Source: Algisphaera agarilytica
GTDB lineage: Bacteria > Planctomycetota > Phycisphaerae > Phycisphaerales > Phycisphaeraceae
Length of the DNA: 64,000 bases
Direction: 5' to 3'
Assembly: GCF_014207595.1 (NCBI RefSeq)
Contig: NZ_JACHGY010000001.1
Span: 3,478,836-3,542,835, forward strand
Below are positions 17,364-25,630 of the stretch, in pieces. The notes under the pieces are model-generated. The model was not told where the DNA came from. It was given only the letters and a program-made list of their open reading frames with translations, and did no database searches. A program made the position numbers and the translations under genes. Positions within the stretch are counted from its first letter, which is position 1. Every line of letters begins with the position of its first letter.

Positions 17364-18380
17364 TCAGGGAAGCTCGGGCACCCAGAGGTAATACATCCCC
17401 GAGTCCGCCGCGTGGACGGTCGACAGCGCGTCGTCCAGGTTGATCTGCAACAGATTGATCTGCGTGGAAGAATCGCTTCTCGCCGTGGCCGGGGCTTGGG
17501 AGTAGGGGCCGCTGACGTAGTCGAGCGGGCGGTGGGCGACGAAGACGTCGGCGGTGCTCGCGCCCGAGAGTTCTTTCGCCTTGGAGATCCCGTCTCGGAT
17601 GTCGCCGAGCTGATCGACGAGGCCGAGCTCGTACGCACGTCGGCCGGTGAAGACACGGCCGTCGGTAATCATGTCCCAGGTGTCGGCGTCCACGTCCGTC
17701 CGGTTCTCCCGGACCACGGTGACAAAGTCGGCGTAGAAGCGATCGACCAGCCCCTGCAGAATTTCGCGCTGGCTGTCTTCAAGGGTTTCCAGGGGCGAGC
17801 CCGCCGCTTTGTTGGGCCCACTGACCAGCGCCTCGGCCTCGACGCCGATACGGCTGAGCGCGGGCTTGACGCTGACGGTCTGGAAGATGACCCCGATGCT
17901 GCCGGTCACGGTGGAGGGGTAGGCGATGATGTGGTCCCCGGCACAAGCGAGGTAGTAGCCCCCGCTGGCGGCGACATCCATCATCACCATCACGACGGGC
18001 TTGCCGGTTTTGGTTTTGAACCGCTGGACCTCGCGGTACATCATGTCGCTGGCGGTGACGGTCCCGCCCGGGGTGTTGAGCCGGAGGACGACCGCCGACA
18101 CCCGGTTGTCGTTGGCGGCCAAGCGCAGCCCCTCGGTCAGCCGGGCGACGGGGTTGTCGCCCGCAGAAAGCAGGCCGCCCTGATCGGCGTTGGCGATCAT
18201 GCCCGTGACGTCGATGATCATGATGTGTTGGCTGCCCCAGCGCCCGTCGCGTTCGATGGGGGTGGTGGTCATCGATTGCCCGCCCGGCGCGACGCCGACG
18301 ACGAATGTGGCGGGGCCGCAGCCGACCAGGGGGAGCAGCGCCAAGGCGATCAGCAACACGAATCGATACAGGGTTTGCAT
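17364..18380 (-). CDS. sppA: Signal peptide peptidase SppA-type serine protease (S49), lipoprotein
   Basis: 338 residues. MQTLYRFVLLIALALLPLVGC gives a lipobox and Cys anchor. The S49 core follows: GMIANADQGG, VVLRLNTPGGTVTASD, KPVVMVMMDVAASGGYYLAC (nucleophile Ser in the ASGGYY motif), ADHIIAYPSTVTGSIGVI, and a downstream Lys region. S49 peptidases degrade cleaved signal peptides. The size is that of the half-length SppA form. AAGG lies about 9 nt before the ATG at 18380; a start at 18401 is possible but would put seven residues before the lipoprotein signal. It is divergent from the tRNA. Confidence 0.88.
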   Translation of the reverse strand: MQTLYRFVLLIALALLPLVGCGPATFVVGVAPGGQSMTTTPIERDGRWGSQHIMIIDVTGMIANADQGGLLSAGDNPVARLTEGLRLAANDNRVSAVVLRLNTPGGTVTASDMMYREVQRFKTKTGKPVVMVMMDVAASGGYYLACAGDHIIAYPSTVTGSIGVIFQTVSVKPALSRIGVEAEALVSGPNKAAGSPLETLEDSQREILQGLVDRFYADFVTVVRENRTDVDADTWDMITDGRVFTGRRAYELGLVDQLGDIRDGISKAKELSGASTADVFVAHRPLDYVSGPYSQAPATARSDSSTQINLLQINLDDALSTVHAADSGMYYLWVPELP

Positions 18381-18427
18381 GGGCAAGCCTTTCGGGGGCA
18401 ATAGCTAGCGATATACTAGCGGCCCCA

Positions 18428-18500
18428 GGGAGTGTAGCTCAGTGGTTAGAGCAGGCCACTCATAATGGCTAGGTCGCGGGTTCGAATCCTGCCACTCCTA
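18428..18500 (+). tRNA. tRNA with CAU anticodon (elongator Met or Ile2)
   Basis: A complete cloverleaf. Acceptor GGGAGTG/CACTCCT (one G-U at the tip), D stem GCTC/GAGC, anticodon stem GGCCA/TGGCT with loop CTCATAA (anticodon CAT), T stem GCGGG/CCTGC with loop TTCGAAT, and discriminator A at 18500. CCA is not encoded. It is not initiator tRNA because the first acceptor pair is formed and the anticodon stem lacks three G-C pairs. The D-loop through variable-loop sequence closely resembles lysidine-type tRNA-Ile2 (E. coli ileX), but the acceptor stem does not settle it. Confidence 0.93.
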
Positions 18501-18564
18501 TTGCGGTCAGGCGACGTTTATAAAATGGGGGTCCGAAATTCTGGTCCGGTGGGGCGGAACCTGC

Positions 18565-18570
18565 GATAAT
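18565..18570 (+). promoter_or_regulatory. -10-like box of the NfeD gene, probable leaderless promoter
   Basis: GATAAT is followed by exactly 6 nt (tcgggt) and the ATG. No Shine-Dalgarno site is visible. Confidence 0.45.
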
Positions 18571-18576
18571 TCGGGT

Positions 18577-19155
18577 ATGGGTTTAGCGTTCAATCTTCTT
18601 GCTCAGACGGCCACGCAGCCCGCGGCTGCTTCTCAAACCCCTTGGTTGGTTTGGGGCATCGTTTTGCTGGCGATCGCGGTGGCGTTGTTTTTCGTGGAGG
18701 TCTTCCTGCCGACGGGCGGGGTCGTCGGCGCGGCTGCGGGGTTGGCTGCGGCAGGTGGGGTCGTCTGCTTGTTTTGGCGTGACTCCACGCTCGGCTTACT
18801 CGCGGCGACCGGGGTGATCCTGGCACTGCCTTTTGCGATTGCGTTTGCGATGAAGGTCGCGCCGGACACGCCGTTTGCCCGATGGATCACGCTGAAGGAT
18901 GCGCAGGAGCCGCTCACGCCGCAGAATCGGATGGAACCGGGGCGGCCCGTTTCACCCGAAGCCGACAACCACCGCATCAAGGTCGGCGCCAAGGGGCAGA
19001 CGTTGACGCCGTTGTTCCCCGTCGGCACTTGTCTCATCAACGGGAAACGCGAAGAGTGTCTGGCCCGGCACGGCACGATCGAAAAAGGCACCGACGTCCG
19101 AGTCGTGGCCGTCGATGGCACCGAGGTCTACGTCGCGCCGGTGGAAGCCGGTTGA
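18577..19155 (+). CDS. NfeD-like membrane protein
   Basis: 192 residues. Two or three membrane segments (about residues 22-43, 47-65 and 70-90: WLVWGIVLLAIAVALFFVEV, GVVGAAAGLAAAGGVVCLF, LGLLAATGVILALPFAIAFA). A small C-terminal beta-barrel (OB-like) domain of the NfeD family follows: GAKGQTLTPLFPVGTCLING, GTDVRVVAVDGTEVYVAPV. NfeD proteins associate with stomatin/flotillin-type membrane proteins; none is in the window. The neighbouring S49 protease gene is notable because NfeD and S49-like proteases are often linked or fused. The stop is one base from the converging speA stop. Confidence 0.85.
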   Translation: MGLAFNLLAQTATQPAAASQTPWLVWGIVLLAIAVALFFVEVFLPTGGVVGAAAGLAAAGGVVCLFWRDSTLGLLAATGVILALPFAIAFAMKVAPDTPFARWITLKDAQEPLTPQNRMEPGRPVSPEADNHRIKVGAKGQTLTPLFPVGTCLINGKREECLARHGTIEKGTDVRVVAVDGTEVYVAPVEAG

Positions 19156-19156
19156 C

Positions 19157-21124
19157 CTACGTCAGATAGGTGTAGCCCGACAAGCCCTGCTCGTAGAACC
19201 GGCGGAGCACGCCCGACTCGGCCACCGTGATCTTTCCTTCGCGTACGGCCTGCTCCAGGGTCTTGCGGAAAGTTCGGCGGAGTTCTTCGGGTTCAAACTG
19301 CACATACCGCAACACCTCGGCCACGGTATCGCCTTCCACGATCTCGTCGATCTGGACCTGGCCTTGTTCATCGAGCGTCACGTGGACCGCGTTGGTGTCG
19401 CCAAAGAGGTTGTGCAGGTCGCCGAGAGTTTCCTGGTAGGCCCCGACGAGGAACACGCCCAGGAAGTAATCGCCGCCGGTGTAGGGGTGGAGGGGGAGAA
19501 CCGGGACGCTGGTCTTACCGCTTTCGGGCGGGGCGGCGAACCGGTCGATCTTGCCGTCCGAGTCGCAGGTGATGTCGGCCAACACGCCCCGGCAGGTCGG
19601 CTTCTCGTCCAGTTGTTGGATCGGCATCACCGGGAAGAGCTGATCGATCGCCCAGCAATCGGGCAAGGATTGAAAGACTGAGCCGTTGCAGAAGTAGATG
19701 TCGCTCAGCAGGGTTTCAAGGGCGGCGAACTCCTGAGGCACCGGGTCAAGGGATTGCGCGAGTCGGTACACGTTCGAGCAGATGCCATAGAACAACCGCT
19801 CGGCCAGTCCGCGGTGCTCCAGCGAGCAGTAGCCGAGGCTGAACAGGCTCAGCGTCTGCTCACGCGCTACCTGGGCGTCGTGGAAGTACTCGCGGAGGTT
19901 CGCATTGGACAACGCCTCGTGGGTTTCATAGAGCGTGCGAACCGGCTCGGGCAACTCGGCGAGCGCCTCGGCGTCGAATCGGGGGATCGGCTCAAAGCGG
20001 TCGAAGCCCGACCAGCCCAGGACGTCCATGACCAGCACGCTGTGGTGGGCCGCCATCGCCCGGCCCGACTCGGTGATGATGGTCGGTGCGGGGATCTCGG
20101 CTTGCTGGCAGACTTCGCCGATGTGATAGACGACGTTGTTGGCGTACTCGGTGAGGGTGTAGTTGGGGCTGGACTCGTTGCCGCTCTTGCTGCCGTCGTA
20201 GTCGATGCCCAGTCCGCCACCAACGTCCAGGTATTTCAGACCTGCGCCGAGTTTGGCCAGCTCGACGTACATCCGTGCCGATTCCACGAGCGCGGATTTC
20301 AGCGCCCGCATGTCGCTGATCTGGCTGCCCAGGTGGAAGTGGACCAGCTCGAGGCAGTCGAGCATCCCCTCGTCCTTGAGCAACCGCACCGCGTCGAGGA
20401 CTTCGCTGATGAAGAGCCCGAACTTGCTGCGTTCTCCGCCCGAGCCGTGCCAGCGTCCCGAGCCCGAGCTGGCGAGCTTGATCCGCAAACCGATCGCGGG
20501 GCGGACGTCGTGGGCCTTGGCCTGCTCGATGATGAGCTGGAGCTCGCTGAATTTCTCGACCACCGGGATGACGTTCTTCCCCAGCTTGCGGGAGAGGATG
20601 ACTGCCTCGATAAATTTCTGGTCTTTGAATCCGTTGCAGATCACCAGCGAGTCCGGGTCCTTGGCCAGGGCCATCACCGCCAGGAGCTCCGGCTTGCTGC
20701 CCGCCTCCAGGCCGAACCCGAGGCCGCTGCCGTAGTTCAATAGCTCTTCAACGATGTGCCGCTGCTGATTGACCTTGATCGGGTACACCCCGCGGTATTG
20801 GCCGGCGTAGTCGAACTCCTCGATCGCGCGTCGGAATGCGTCGGCGATCTGCTTGAGGCGGTCTTCCAGAATCCCCGGAAACCGCAGAAGCATCGGCGTG
20901 GACACGTCGCGTTGGCGTAGGTCCTGCACCAGCTGCCAGAGGTCCAGGCTGGGGCCAGAGTCCCGTCCTGGGCGGATCGTGACGTGGCCCGTCTCCGAGA
21001 CCCCGAAGTAGCCGTTACCCCATCGGTTGGGGCCGTAGAAATCGATCGCGTCCTGGACCGTCCATGCCGCGGCATCGTCCTGTTCGGAGTGATCAAATAC
21101 GCTGTCGGTGAGGGATTTGTCCAT
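19157..21124 (-). CDS. speA: Biosynthetic arginine decarboxylase
   Basis: 655 residues. Converts arginine to agmatine for polyamine synthesis; PLP dependent, cytoplasmic. Seen: GYFGVSETGHVTIRP, LRFPGILEDRLKQIADAF, YRGVYPIKVNQQRHIVEELL (the PLP lysine), GFGLEAGSKPEL, HFHLGSQISDMRALKSA, LDVGGGLGIDYDGSKS, ITESGRAMAAHHSVLVMDVL, FYGICSNVY, and the C-terminal FNxSxFQSxPD-like stretch CNGSVFQSLPDCWAIDQLFP. Length is typical of SpeA. Agmatinase/agmatine deiminase genes are not in the window. Confidence 0.96.
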   Translation of the reverse strand: MDKSLTDSVFDHSEQDDAAAWTVQDAIDFYGPNRWGNGYFGVSETGHVTIRPGRDSGPSLDLWQLVQDLRQRDVSTPMLLRFPGILEDRLKQIADAFRRAIEEFDYAGQYRGVYPIKVNQQRHIVEELLNYGSGLGFGLEAGSKPELLAVMALAKDPDSLVICNGFKDQKFIEAVILSRKLGKNVIPVVEKFSELQLIIEQAKAHDVRPAIGLRIKLASSGSGRWHGSGGERSKFGLFISEVLDAVRLLKDEGMLDCLELVHFHLGSQISDMRALKSALVESARMYVELAKLGAGLKYLDVGGGLGIDYDGSKSGNESSPNYTLTEYANNVVYHIGEVCQQAEIPAPTIITESGRAMAAHHSVLVMDVLGWSGFDRFEPIPRFDAEALAELPEPVRTLYETHEALSNANLREYFHDAQVAREQTLSLFSLGYCSLEHRGLAERLFYGICSNVYRLAQSLDPVPQEFAALETLLSDIYFCNGSVFQSLPDCWAIDQLFPVMPIQQLDEKPTCRGVLADITCDSDGKIDRFAAPPESGKTSVPVLPLHPYTGGDYFLGVFLVGAYQETLGDLHNLFGDTNAVHVTLDEQGQVQIDEIVEGDTVAEVLRYVQFEPEELRRTFRKTLEQAVREGKITVAESGVLRRFYEQGLSGYTYLT

Positions 21125-21201
21125 GGCACTTTCGGCTAATGGCGATAGGGTCGACCTGGCCGCAAAGTTTAGCCGGTGGCAGGGAGAAACGGGTAAAGAA
21201 A

Positions 21202-21224
21202 AACCACCCCGAATTGGGGTGGTT
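21202..21224 (-). terminator. Intrinsic terminator of the PEP-CTERM gene
   Basis: On the minus strand: AACCACCCC-aattc-GGGGTGGTT followed by TTTCTTT, about 45 bp after the stop at 21268. Confidence 0.85.
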
Positions 21225-21267
21225 TCAGTTTGGTTGTGATGTCGAGCCGAGGGGTCGGCGGTCGGGC

Positions 21268-22011
21268 TTAGGCTTCGCGGCGACGCATCATCAGGAGAGC
21301 ACCGCCCGAGAGGAACAGCACCACGGTGCCGGGCTCGGGGATCTGGATGAAGGTCTGGGTGAAGCGGCTCAGGTGAGCAGCGCTGGGGCTCTGGCCGTCC
21401 GAGAGGTCGCGGACGGTGATGTCCTTGCTGACGTAAAGCTTGCTCTGCGGGCCAGGCACGACGGTGGCGGTGTCGAGGTTGACCAGGGTACCGCTGTTGC
21501 CTTCGTAGAAGGTGTTGAGGAACGGCGGAGCGATGCCGATGATGGTTTCATCTTCATCGAGGAAGATGTTTTCAGCGATGTTGACTTGGCCTTGGCCGAA
21601 GGCGGCGAAGTTCTGCATGCTCAGCTCAACCGCTTCGATCAGGAAGGGGGAGTCGGCGGTCACGCAGAATTCGATGGTGCTGTTGATCAGTTCGTTGGTG
21701 CCAGCAACCCAGCCGCCGAAGAACTCCAGCTCGATGTTGCCTTCCGAGTCGACGCCACCCTTCACTTTGACGCTGTCAGCGTCGGGAAGCGTGATGCCGG
21801 TGGTGCCGGTGCTGACGATTTCGAATTCGTCAAAGACCTTGTCACCCACGCGGAGGCCACCACCATCGATGATTTCCTGGATGGTGTAGTCCATCGGGTT
21901 GTTGATGTCGACAACAAGCTGGGCTTGAGCGGAGCCAAACAAACCAACGGCTGCCGCTGAGGCAGCGGCGAAAAGAAGATTACGAAGATCAGATTTCAGA
22001 AATGAGTGCAT
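21268..22011 (-). CDS. PEP-CTERM sorting-domain protein, secreted
   Basis: 247 residues. A signal peptide (LRNLLFAAASAAAVGLFGSA, cleaved near AQA) leads to a beta-rich body with many Asp/Gly/Thr residues and no recognised catalytic motif. The C-terminus is a PEP-CTERM signal: IPEPGTVVLFLSGGALLMM and a basic RRREA end. Such proteins are cleaved and anchored or released by an exosortase; no exosortase gene is in the window. It is a single gene with its own terminator. The upstream region (22012-22235) is AT-rich. Confidence 0.88.
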   Translation of the reverse strand: MHSFLKSDLRNLLFAAASAAAVGLFGSAQAQLVVDINNPMDYTIQEIIDGGGLRVGDKVFDEFEIVSTGTTGITLPDADSVKVKGGVDSEGNIELEFFGGWVAGTNELINSTIEFCVTADSPFLIEAVELSMQNFAAFGQGQVNIAENIFLDEDETIIGIAPPFLNTFYEGNSGTLVNLDTATVVPGPQSKLYVSKDITVRDLSDGQSPSAAHLSRFTQTFIQIPEPGTVVLFLSGGALLMMRRREA

Positions 22012-22235
22012 TTTTCCCTCGCGGCTTTCTCTCCAGCAGCCCCGGTATGCCTGATACGCACGTCCATGTGAGCGATAACAGGCTATTGGGCTTAATTCAT
22101 AGACACCATATTGTAGTTCGGCATCTTGGGTGTTGCAACGTATTTCTGGTGATAAACATGAAAATTCAGGGCCAGTTAAAACAGGTAAGGGTTGAGTGGG
22201 GTGAGTTTTAATGACTTTTAATTTATGGATTTAAA

Positions 22236-23468
22236 TTAAATCTGGTTGCGTTGACGCTGGGCGTTGTCCATCGCCGCGGCGTCGGGGCTGGATCCGGTTC
22301 TCATCATCTCGACAAAACAGTCAAATAAATACCGGCTGTCGTGCGGCCCGGGGCTGGCTTCGGGGTGGTATTGGACCGCGAAGATGGGTTCCTGGGTGTG
22401 GCGGAAGCCCTCGAGGGTCTTGTCGTTGAGGTTGAGGTGGGTGGGCTCCCCGCCGACCTTGGCCAGGCTGTCGGGATCGACCGCGAAGCCGTGGTTCTGG
22501 CTGGTGATCTCCACCTTCTGGGTGCCCAGGTTCTGCACGGGTTGGTTGCCCCCGCGGTGGCCGAACTTGAGCTTGAAGGTGTCCGCTCCCATCGCCCGGC
22601 TGAGCAGCTGGTGCCCGAGGCAGATGCCGAAGATCGGGAGCTTGCCGATGAGTTGCTTGAGGTGGTCGATGGTGGGCTGGACCGCCGAGGGGTCGCCGGG
22701 GCCGTTCGAGACGAATAATCCATCCGGGGCGTGCTCGGCGATCTGCTCGGGCGTGGTGTCGTAGGGCAGGACGGTGGCATCGCAGCCCGAGTCGGTGAGG
22801 TTCCGCAGGATGTTCAGCTTCGCCCCGCAGTCCAGGGCCACGACCTTGAACCGGTTGTCAACCGCGGGGATCGAGCCTTGCAGGGGCAACCAGTCGCCGA
22901 GGTCTTCGCTCCACGCCAGGGGCTGGGTTCGGCTAACCGTGGCGACGAGGTTTCGGCCCACCAGTCCCGCCGAGGCCTTGGCCTGGGCCACGAGTTGTTC
23001 GTCGCTGACCGATGCGTCGGTGCAGAGCACGCCGCGCAGTGCCCCCTCGATGCGGAGCCGACGGGTCAGCGCCCGGGTGTCGATGCCTGCGATCCCCGTC
23101 ACGCCTTCCTCGGCCAGCCACTGCTCGAGCTTGGCGGTCGCCCGGTAGTTGCTTGCGGTGTTGGCCAATTCGCGGACCACGAAGCCGCTGACCTGGGCCT
23201 TGGCGGATTCGAGGTCGCCGGGGTTGACGCCGTAGTTGCCGATGAGCGGGCAGGTCATCGTGACGATCTGCCCGGCGTACGACGGGTCGGTGACCACTTC
23301 CTGGTAGCCCGACAACGAGGTGTTGAAGCAGACCTCGCCCTCGACCGATTTGGGGGAGGTGTCACCGAAAGCCCGCCCGACAAAAACGCTTCCATCCTCG
23401 AGAGCGAGGCGAGCGGAGCCGGGTTTGGATACGGCGGCGGAGGAGGCCGAGTTGGGATCGCAAGTCAT
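22236..23468 (-). CDS. carA: Carbamoyl-phosphate synthase small subunit
   Basis: 410 residues. The glutaminase subunit that supplies ammonia to CarB for arginine and pyrimidine synthesis. Seen: ARLALEDGSVFVGRAFG, GEVCFNTSLSGYQEVVTDPS, MTCPLIGNYGVN, IAGIDTRALTRRLR, DCGAKLNILRNL, LFVSNGPGDPSAVQ, IFGICLGHQLLSRAMG (nucleophile Cys) and VQYHPEASPGPHDS (catalytic His and Glu). The frame continues upstream to 23597 into psd. The ATG at 23468 is preferred because the protein then begins at the usual position and a TACACT box sits 7 nt upstream. Confidence 0.95.
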   Translation of the reverse strand: MTCDPNSASSAAVSKPGSARLALEDGSVFVGRAFGDTSPKSVEGEVCFNTSLSGYQEVVTDPSYAGQIVTMTCPLIGNYGVNPGDLESAKAQVSGFVVRELANTASNYRATAKLEQWLAEEGVTGIAGIDTRALTRRLRIEGALRGVLCTDASVSDEQLVAQAKASAGLVGRNLVATVSRTQPLAWSEDLGDWLPLQGSIPAVDNRFKVVALDCGAKLNILRNLTDSGCDATVLPYDTTPEQIAEHAPDGLFVSNGPGDPSAVQPTIDHLKQLIGKLPIFGICLGHQLLSRAMGADTFKLKFGHRGGNQPVQNLGTQKVEITSQNHGFAVDPDSLAKVGGEPTHLNLNDKTLEGFRHTQEPIFAVQYHPEASPGPHDSRYLFDCFVEMMRTGSSPDAAAMDNAQRQRNQI

Positions 23469-23475
23469 GGGCGGG

Positions 23476-23481
23476 AGTGTA
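23476..23481 (-). promoter_or_regulatory. -10 box of carA, probable leaderless promoter
   Basis: On the minus strand TACACT is followed by 7 nt (cccgccc) and the carA ATG. Confidence 0.45.
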
Positions 23482-23538
23482 ATCCAGACCGGCCCACACA
23501 GCCAAACGGCCAAGGAGAAATCGCGTGTGGTCTGACCG

Positions 23539-24378
23539 CTAAAGCGAGGAGGGCGTCGGATCGTCCTCGGCAAAAACCGATGGCTCGCCGTCTTCATCCA
23601 CCGCCGGGGCAGACGAGCTGAACAACTTGATCTGCGGCGGCAGGCTTTCGGTGGGGTCGATGGGGGTGACGTTGGCGAGAATGGTCATGCCCGCCAGGAC
23701 TTTTTGCCCCTGCTGCACCTTGACCTCGGGGCGGAGCGTGGCGGGCAGATAGAGCTCGGTGGTGGAGCCGAGTTTGATGATGCCCATGCGTTGGCCGCGC
23801 TGGACGACCTGCTCGTCACGCAGGTGGTTGTAGATCGTTCTGGCGAGCAAACCCGCGACCTGACGGACCGCGGCGATGGGGTGGTCTTTCACCGGGTGGA
23901 CGAACAGCGTGGTCATCGACTCGTTGTCTTCGATCGATTCGGGGTTGAGCGTGTTGCCGTGGTTGCCGGGCTGGTGGGTGATGGACGCGACCTTGCCGTG
24001 GCAGGGGCAGCGGTTGACGTGCACATCAAACACCGACATGAAGATGCGGATGCAGACAGCGGGCCCATCGAAGGGAGGGAATTGTTCGACTTCGTGGATC
24101 GACGAGATCTTGCCGTCCGACGGGGCGACCACGATGTTGCGGGGGCTGGGCACCCGGCGTTCGGGGTCGCGGAAGAAGGTCAGGATCGCGATCGTGGCGA
24201 TGCCGACCAGGACGCTCCCCGGCCAATAGCCCAGGAGCACCAGCGACAGCCCGACACACAACCCCACCGCGATGATGGTCAGCCATTCGTTCTTGGCGTA
24301 GGGGCTTAGCATGGTGGGTTCAGTCGGCCCGTTGAGCGGGACGGGGTCTCTCGGCGTGGCAGGCTCGTACCGGGCCAT
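23539..24378 (-). CDS. psd: Phosphatidylserine decarboxylase proenzyme
   Basis: 279 residues. Makes phosphatidylethanolamine. The membrane part is near residues 33-65 (WLTIIAVGLCVGLSLVLLGY, then VLVGIATIAILTFF), followed by FFRDPERRVPSP, VVAPSDGKISSI, IFMSVFDVHVNRCPCHGKV and GIIKLGSTTELYLP. The Ser of LGST is the expected self-cleavage site that becomes the pyruvoyl cofactor. The C-terminal tail is acidic and variable. The start at 24378 gives about 22 residues before an alternative ATG at 24312. The usual neighbour pssA is not seen. Confidence 0.92.
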   Translation of the reverse strand: MARYEPATPRDPVPLNGPTEPTMLSPYAKNEWLTIIAVGLCVGLSLVLLGYWPGSVLVGIATIAILTFFRDPERRVPSPRNIVVAPSDGKISSIHEVEQFPPFDGPAVCIRIFMSVFDVHVNRCPCHGKVASITHQPGNHGNTLNPESIEDNESMTTLFVHPVKDHPIAAVRQVAGLLARTIYNHLRDEQVVQRGQRMGIIKLGSTTELYLPATLRPEVKVQQGQKVLAGMTILANVTPIDPTESLPPQIKLFSSSAPAVDEDGEPSVFAEDDPTPSSL

Positions 24379-24475
24379 CCTAACACACGCAACAGCATGA
24401 AAGCCGGTGAGCTTTCGGCAGGCTTAGGAAATTATTTCAACTCGGGGGCGATCCCTTAGTGGGCCGGGCGAAGAC

Positions 24476-25423
24476 TTAGGCCGACTTCTTGCCGATCACG
24501 AATCCCACGCCGCCGAGCACGGCACTGAGTGCCGCCAAGCCGATGCACAGGAACATGACGTTGCTGGCTTTGCCACCTTCTTCGACCAGCATGCTGGTCA
24601 GAGCGCTGCGGCTGCCCGCGAGCGCCGCAGCGATCACGATCAGGCCGATGAACAACGCGGCGGTCGCACCGATCAGCAGGCCCGCACCCAAGGCGCTTCC
24701 CGCGGGATCGGATTCTTCGGCAGCGGCGTAGGAAACCGCGGCAACTGCGCCAGCCGAGGCGGTCACGCCAGCGCCGGGCAGGTCCATCGAACCGGGGTCG
24801 GCTTCAACGAGGTTGTCCAGGCCCGACGGGCCGGAGGTCCCGGTGTCCATCGCCAACGCGCCTTCGAAGACGCCCGACGAGCCCACCGAAGATTCGAGGC
24901 CGAAGTCGGCCGAGGACGCGCCGGTGCCGGTGTCGCCACCGCCGGGGTAGATTTCGTCGAGCAGCTCCGCACCGAGGCTGGTGTCGTCGGATTCGCGGGT
25001 GAGGTCGAGCAGGCCCGAGCCGGAGCCGACGGATTCGAGGGCGAGCTCTTCGTCGTCGATTTGGGGCTGGGTGACCTGGGTCTGAGCCATGGGGTCGGCG
25101 GGTTCGACTTCACCGGCGTCGAACACGCTGATGCCGGTGCCTTCACGCGGGTCGTCGGGCTCACCGCCGCCAGCCATGGAGTCGGCCAGGCTGATGGCAT
25201 CGGTGTCGTCCGGTCCGGGGTCGGCCAGCGGAATGCCGAGGCTCGATCCGTCTGTGCTTTCGCCCACGCTGGCCATCGAGTCGACCTGCTCACGCTTGAA
25301 CATCAGCTTGTCGCGGTCGCGGAACTGTTGGAGCTTGCCGCTGGCGGCCATTTCCTTCACCGCTTCGGCATCGAGACCGAGTCGGGCAGAAGCCTCTTCC
25401 AACGTGTAAAACATCTTGGCCAT
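24476..25423 (-). CDS. HTH (MerR/excisionase-like) protein with C-terminal membrane helices
   Basis: 315 residues. The N-terminal 60 residues form a winged-helix, excisionase-like module (MFYTLEEASARLGLDAEAVK, GKLQQFRDRDKLMFKREQVD). A long acidic, low-complexity Asp/Ser/Gly-rich linker follows (about 60-220), then two hydrophobic helices near the C-terminus (LGAGLLIGATAALFIGLIVI and VMFLCIGLAALSAVLGGVGF). It looks like a membrane-tethered DNA-binding or scaffold protein of a type seen in planctomycetes. GGAG lies before the ATG. Function unknown. Confidence 0.8.
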   Translation of the reverse strand: MAKMFYTLEEASARLGLDAEAVKEMAASGKLQQFRDRDKLMFKREQVDSMASVGESTDGSSLGIPLADPGPDDTDAISLADSMAGGGEPDDPREGTGISVFDAGEVEPADPMAQTQVTQPQIDDEELALESVGSGSGLLDLTRESDDTSLGAELLDEIYPGGGDTGTGASSADFGLESSVGSSGVFEGALAMDTGTSGPSGLDNLVEADPGSMDLPGAGVTASAGAVAAVSYAAAEESDPAGSALGAGLLIGATAALFIGLIVIAAALAGSRSALTSMLVEEGGKASNVMFLCIGLAALSAVLGGVGFVIGKKSA

Positions 25424-25630
25424 GGGGGTGAAGCTCCGTAAATCGGGAGAACCGGGGAGTCCGGCGGGGAATCAGGGGACGAGAGGGCCTCGTAGAACTA
25501 GATCCATAAGATAAGCCCAAGCCGAGTGCCTGACAAGGATTGGGCGCAGTCCAGGAACTATCGGGCCCCGAGGGGCCGCCCCCGAGCCCCGAGCCGTGAT
25601 TCGGGGGCCTGCGATCGTGGAAACTCCGCT

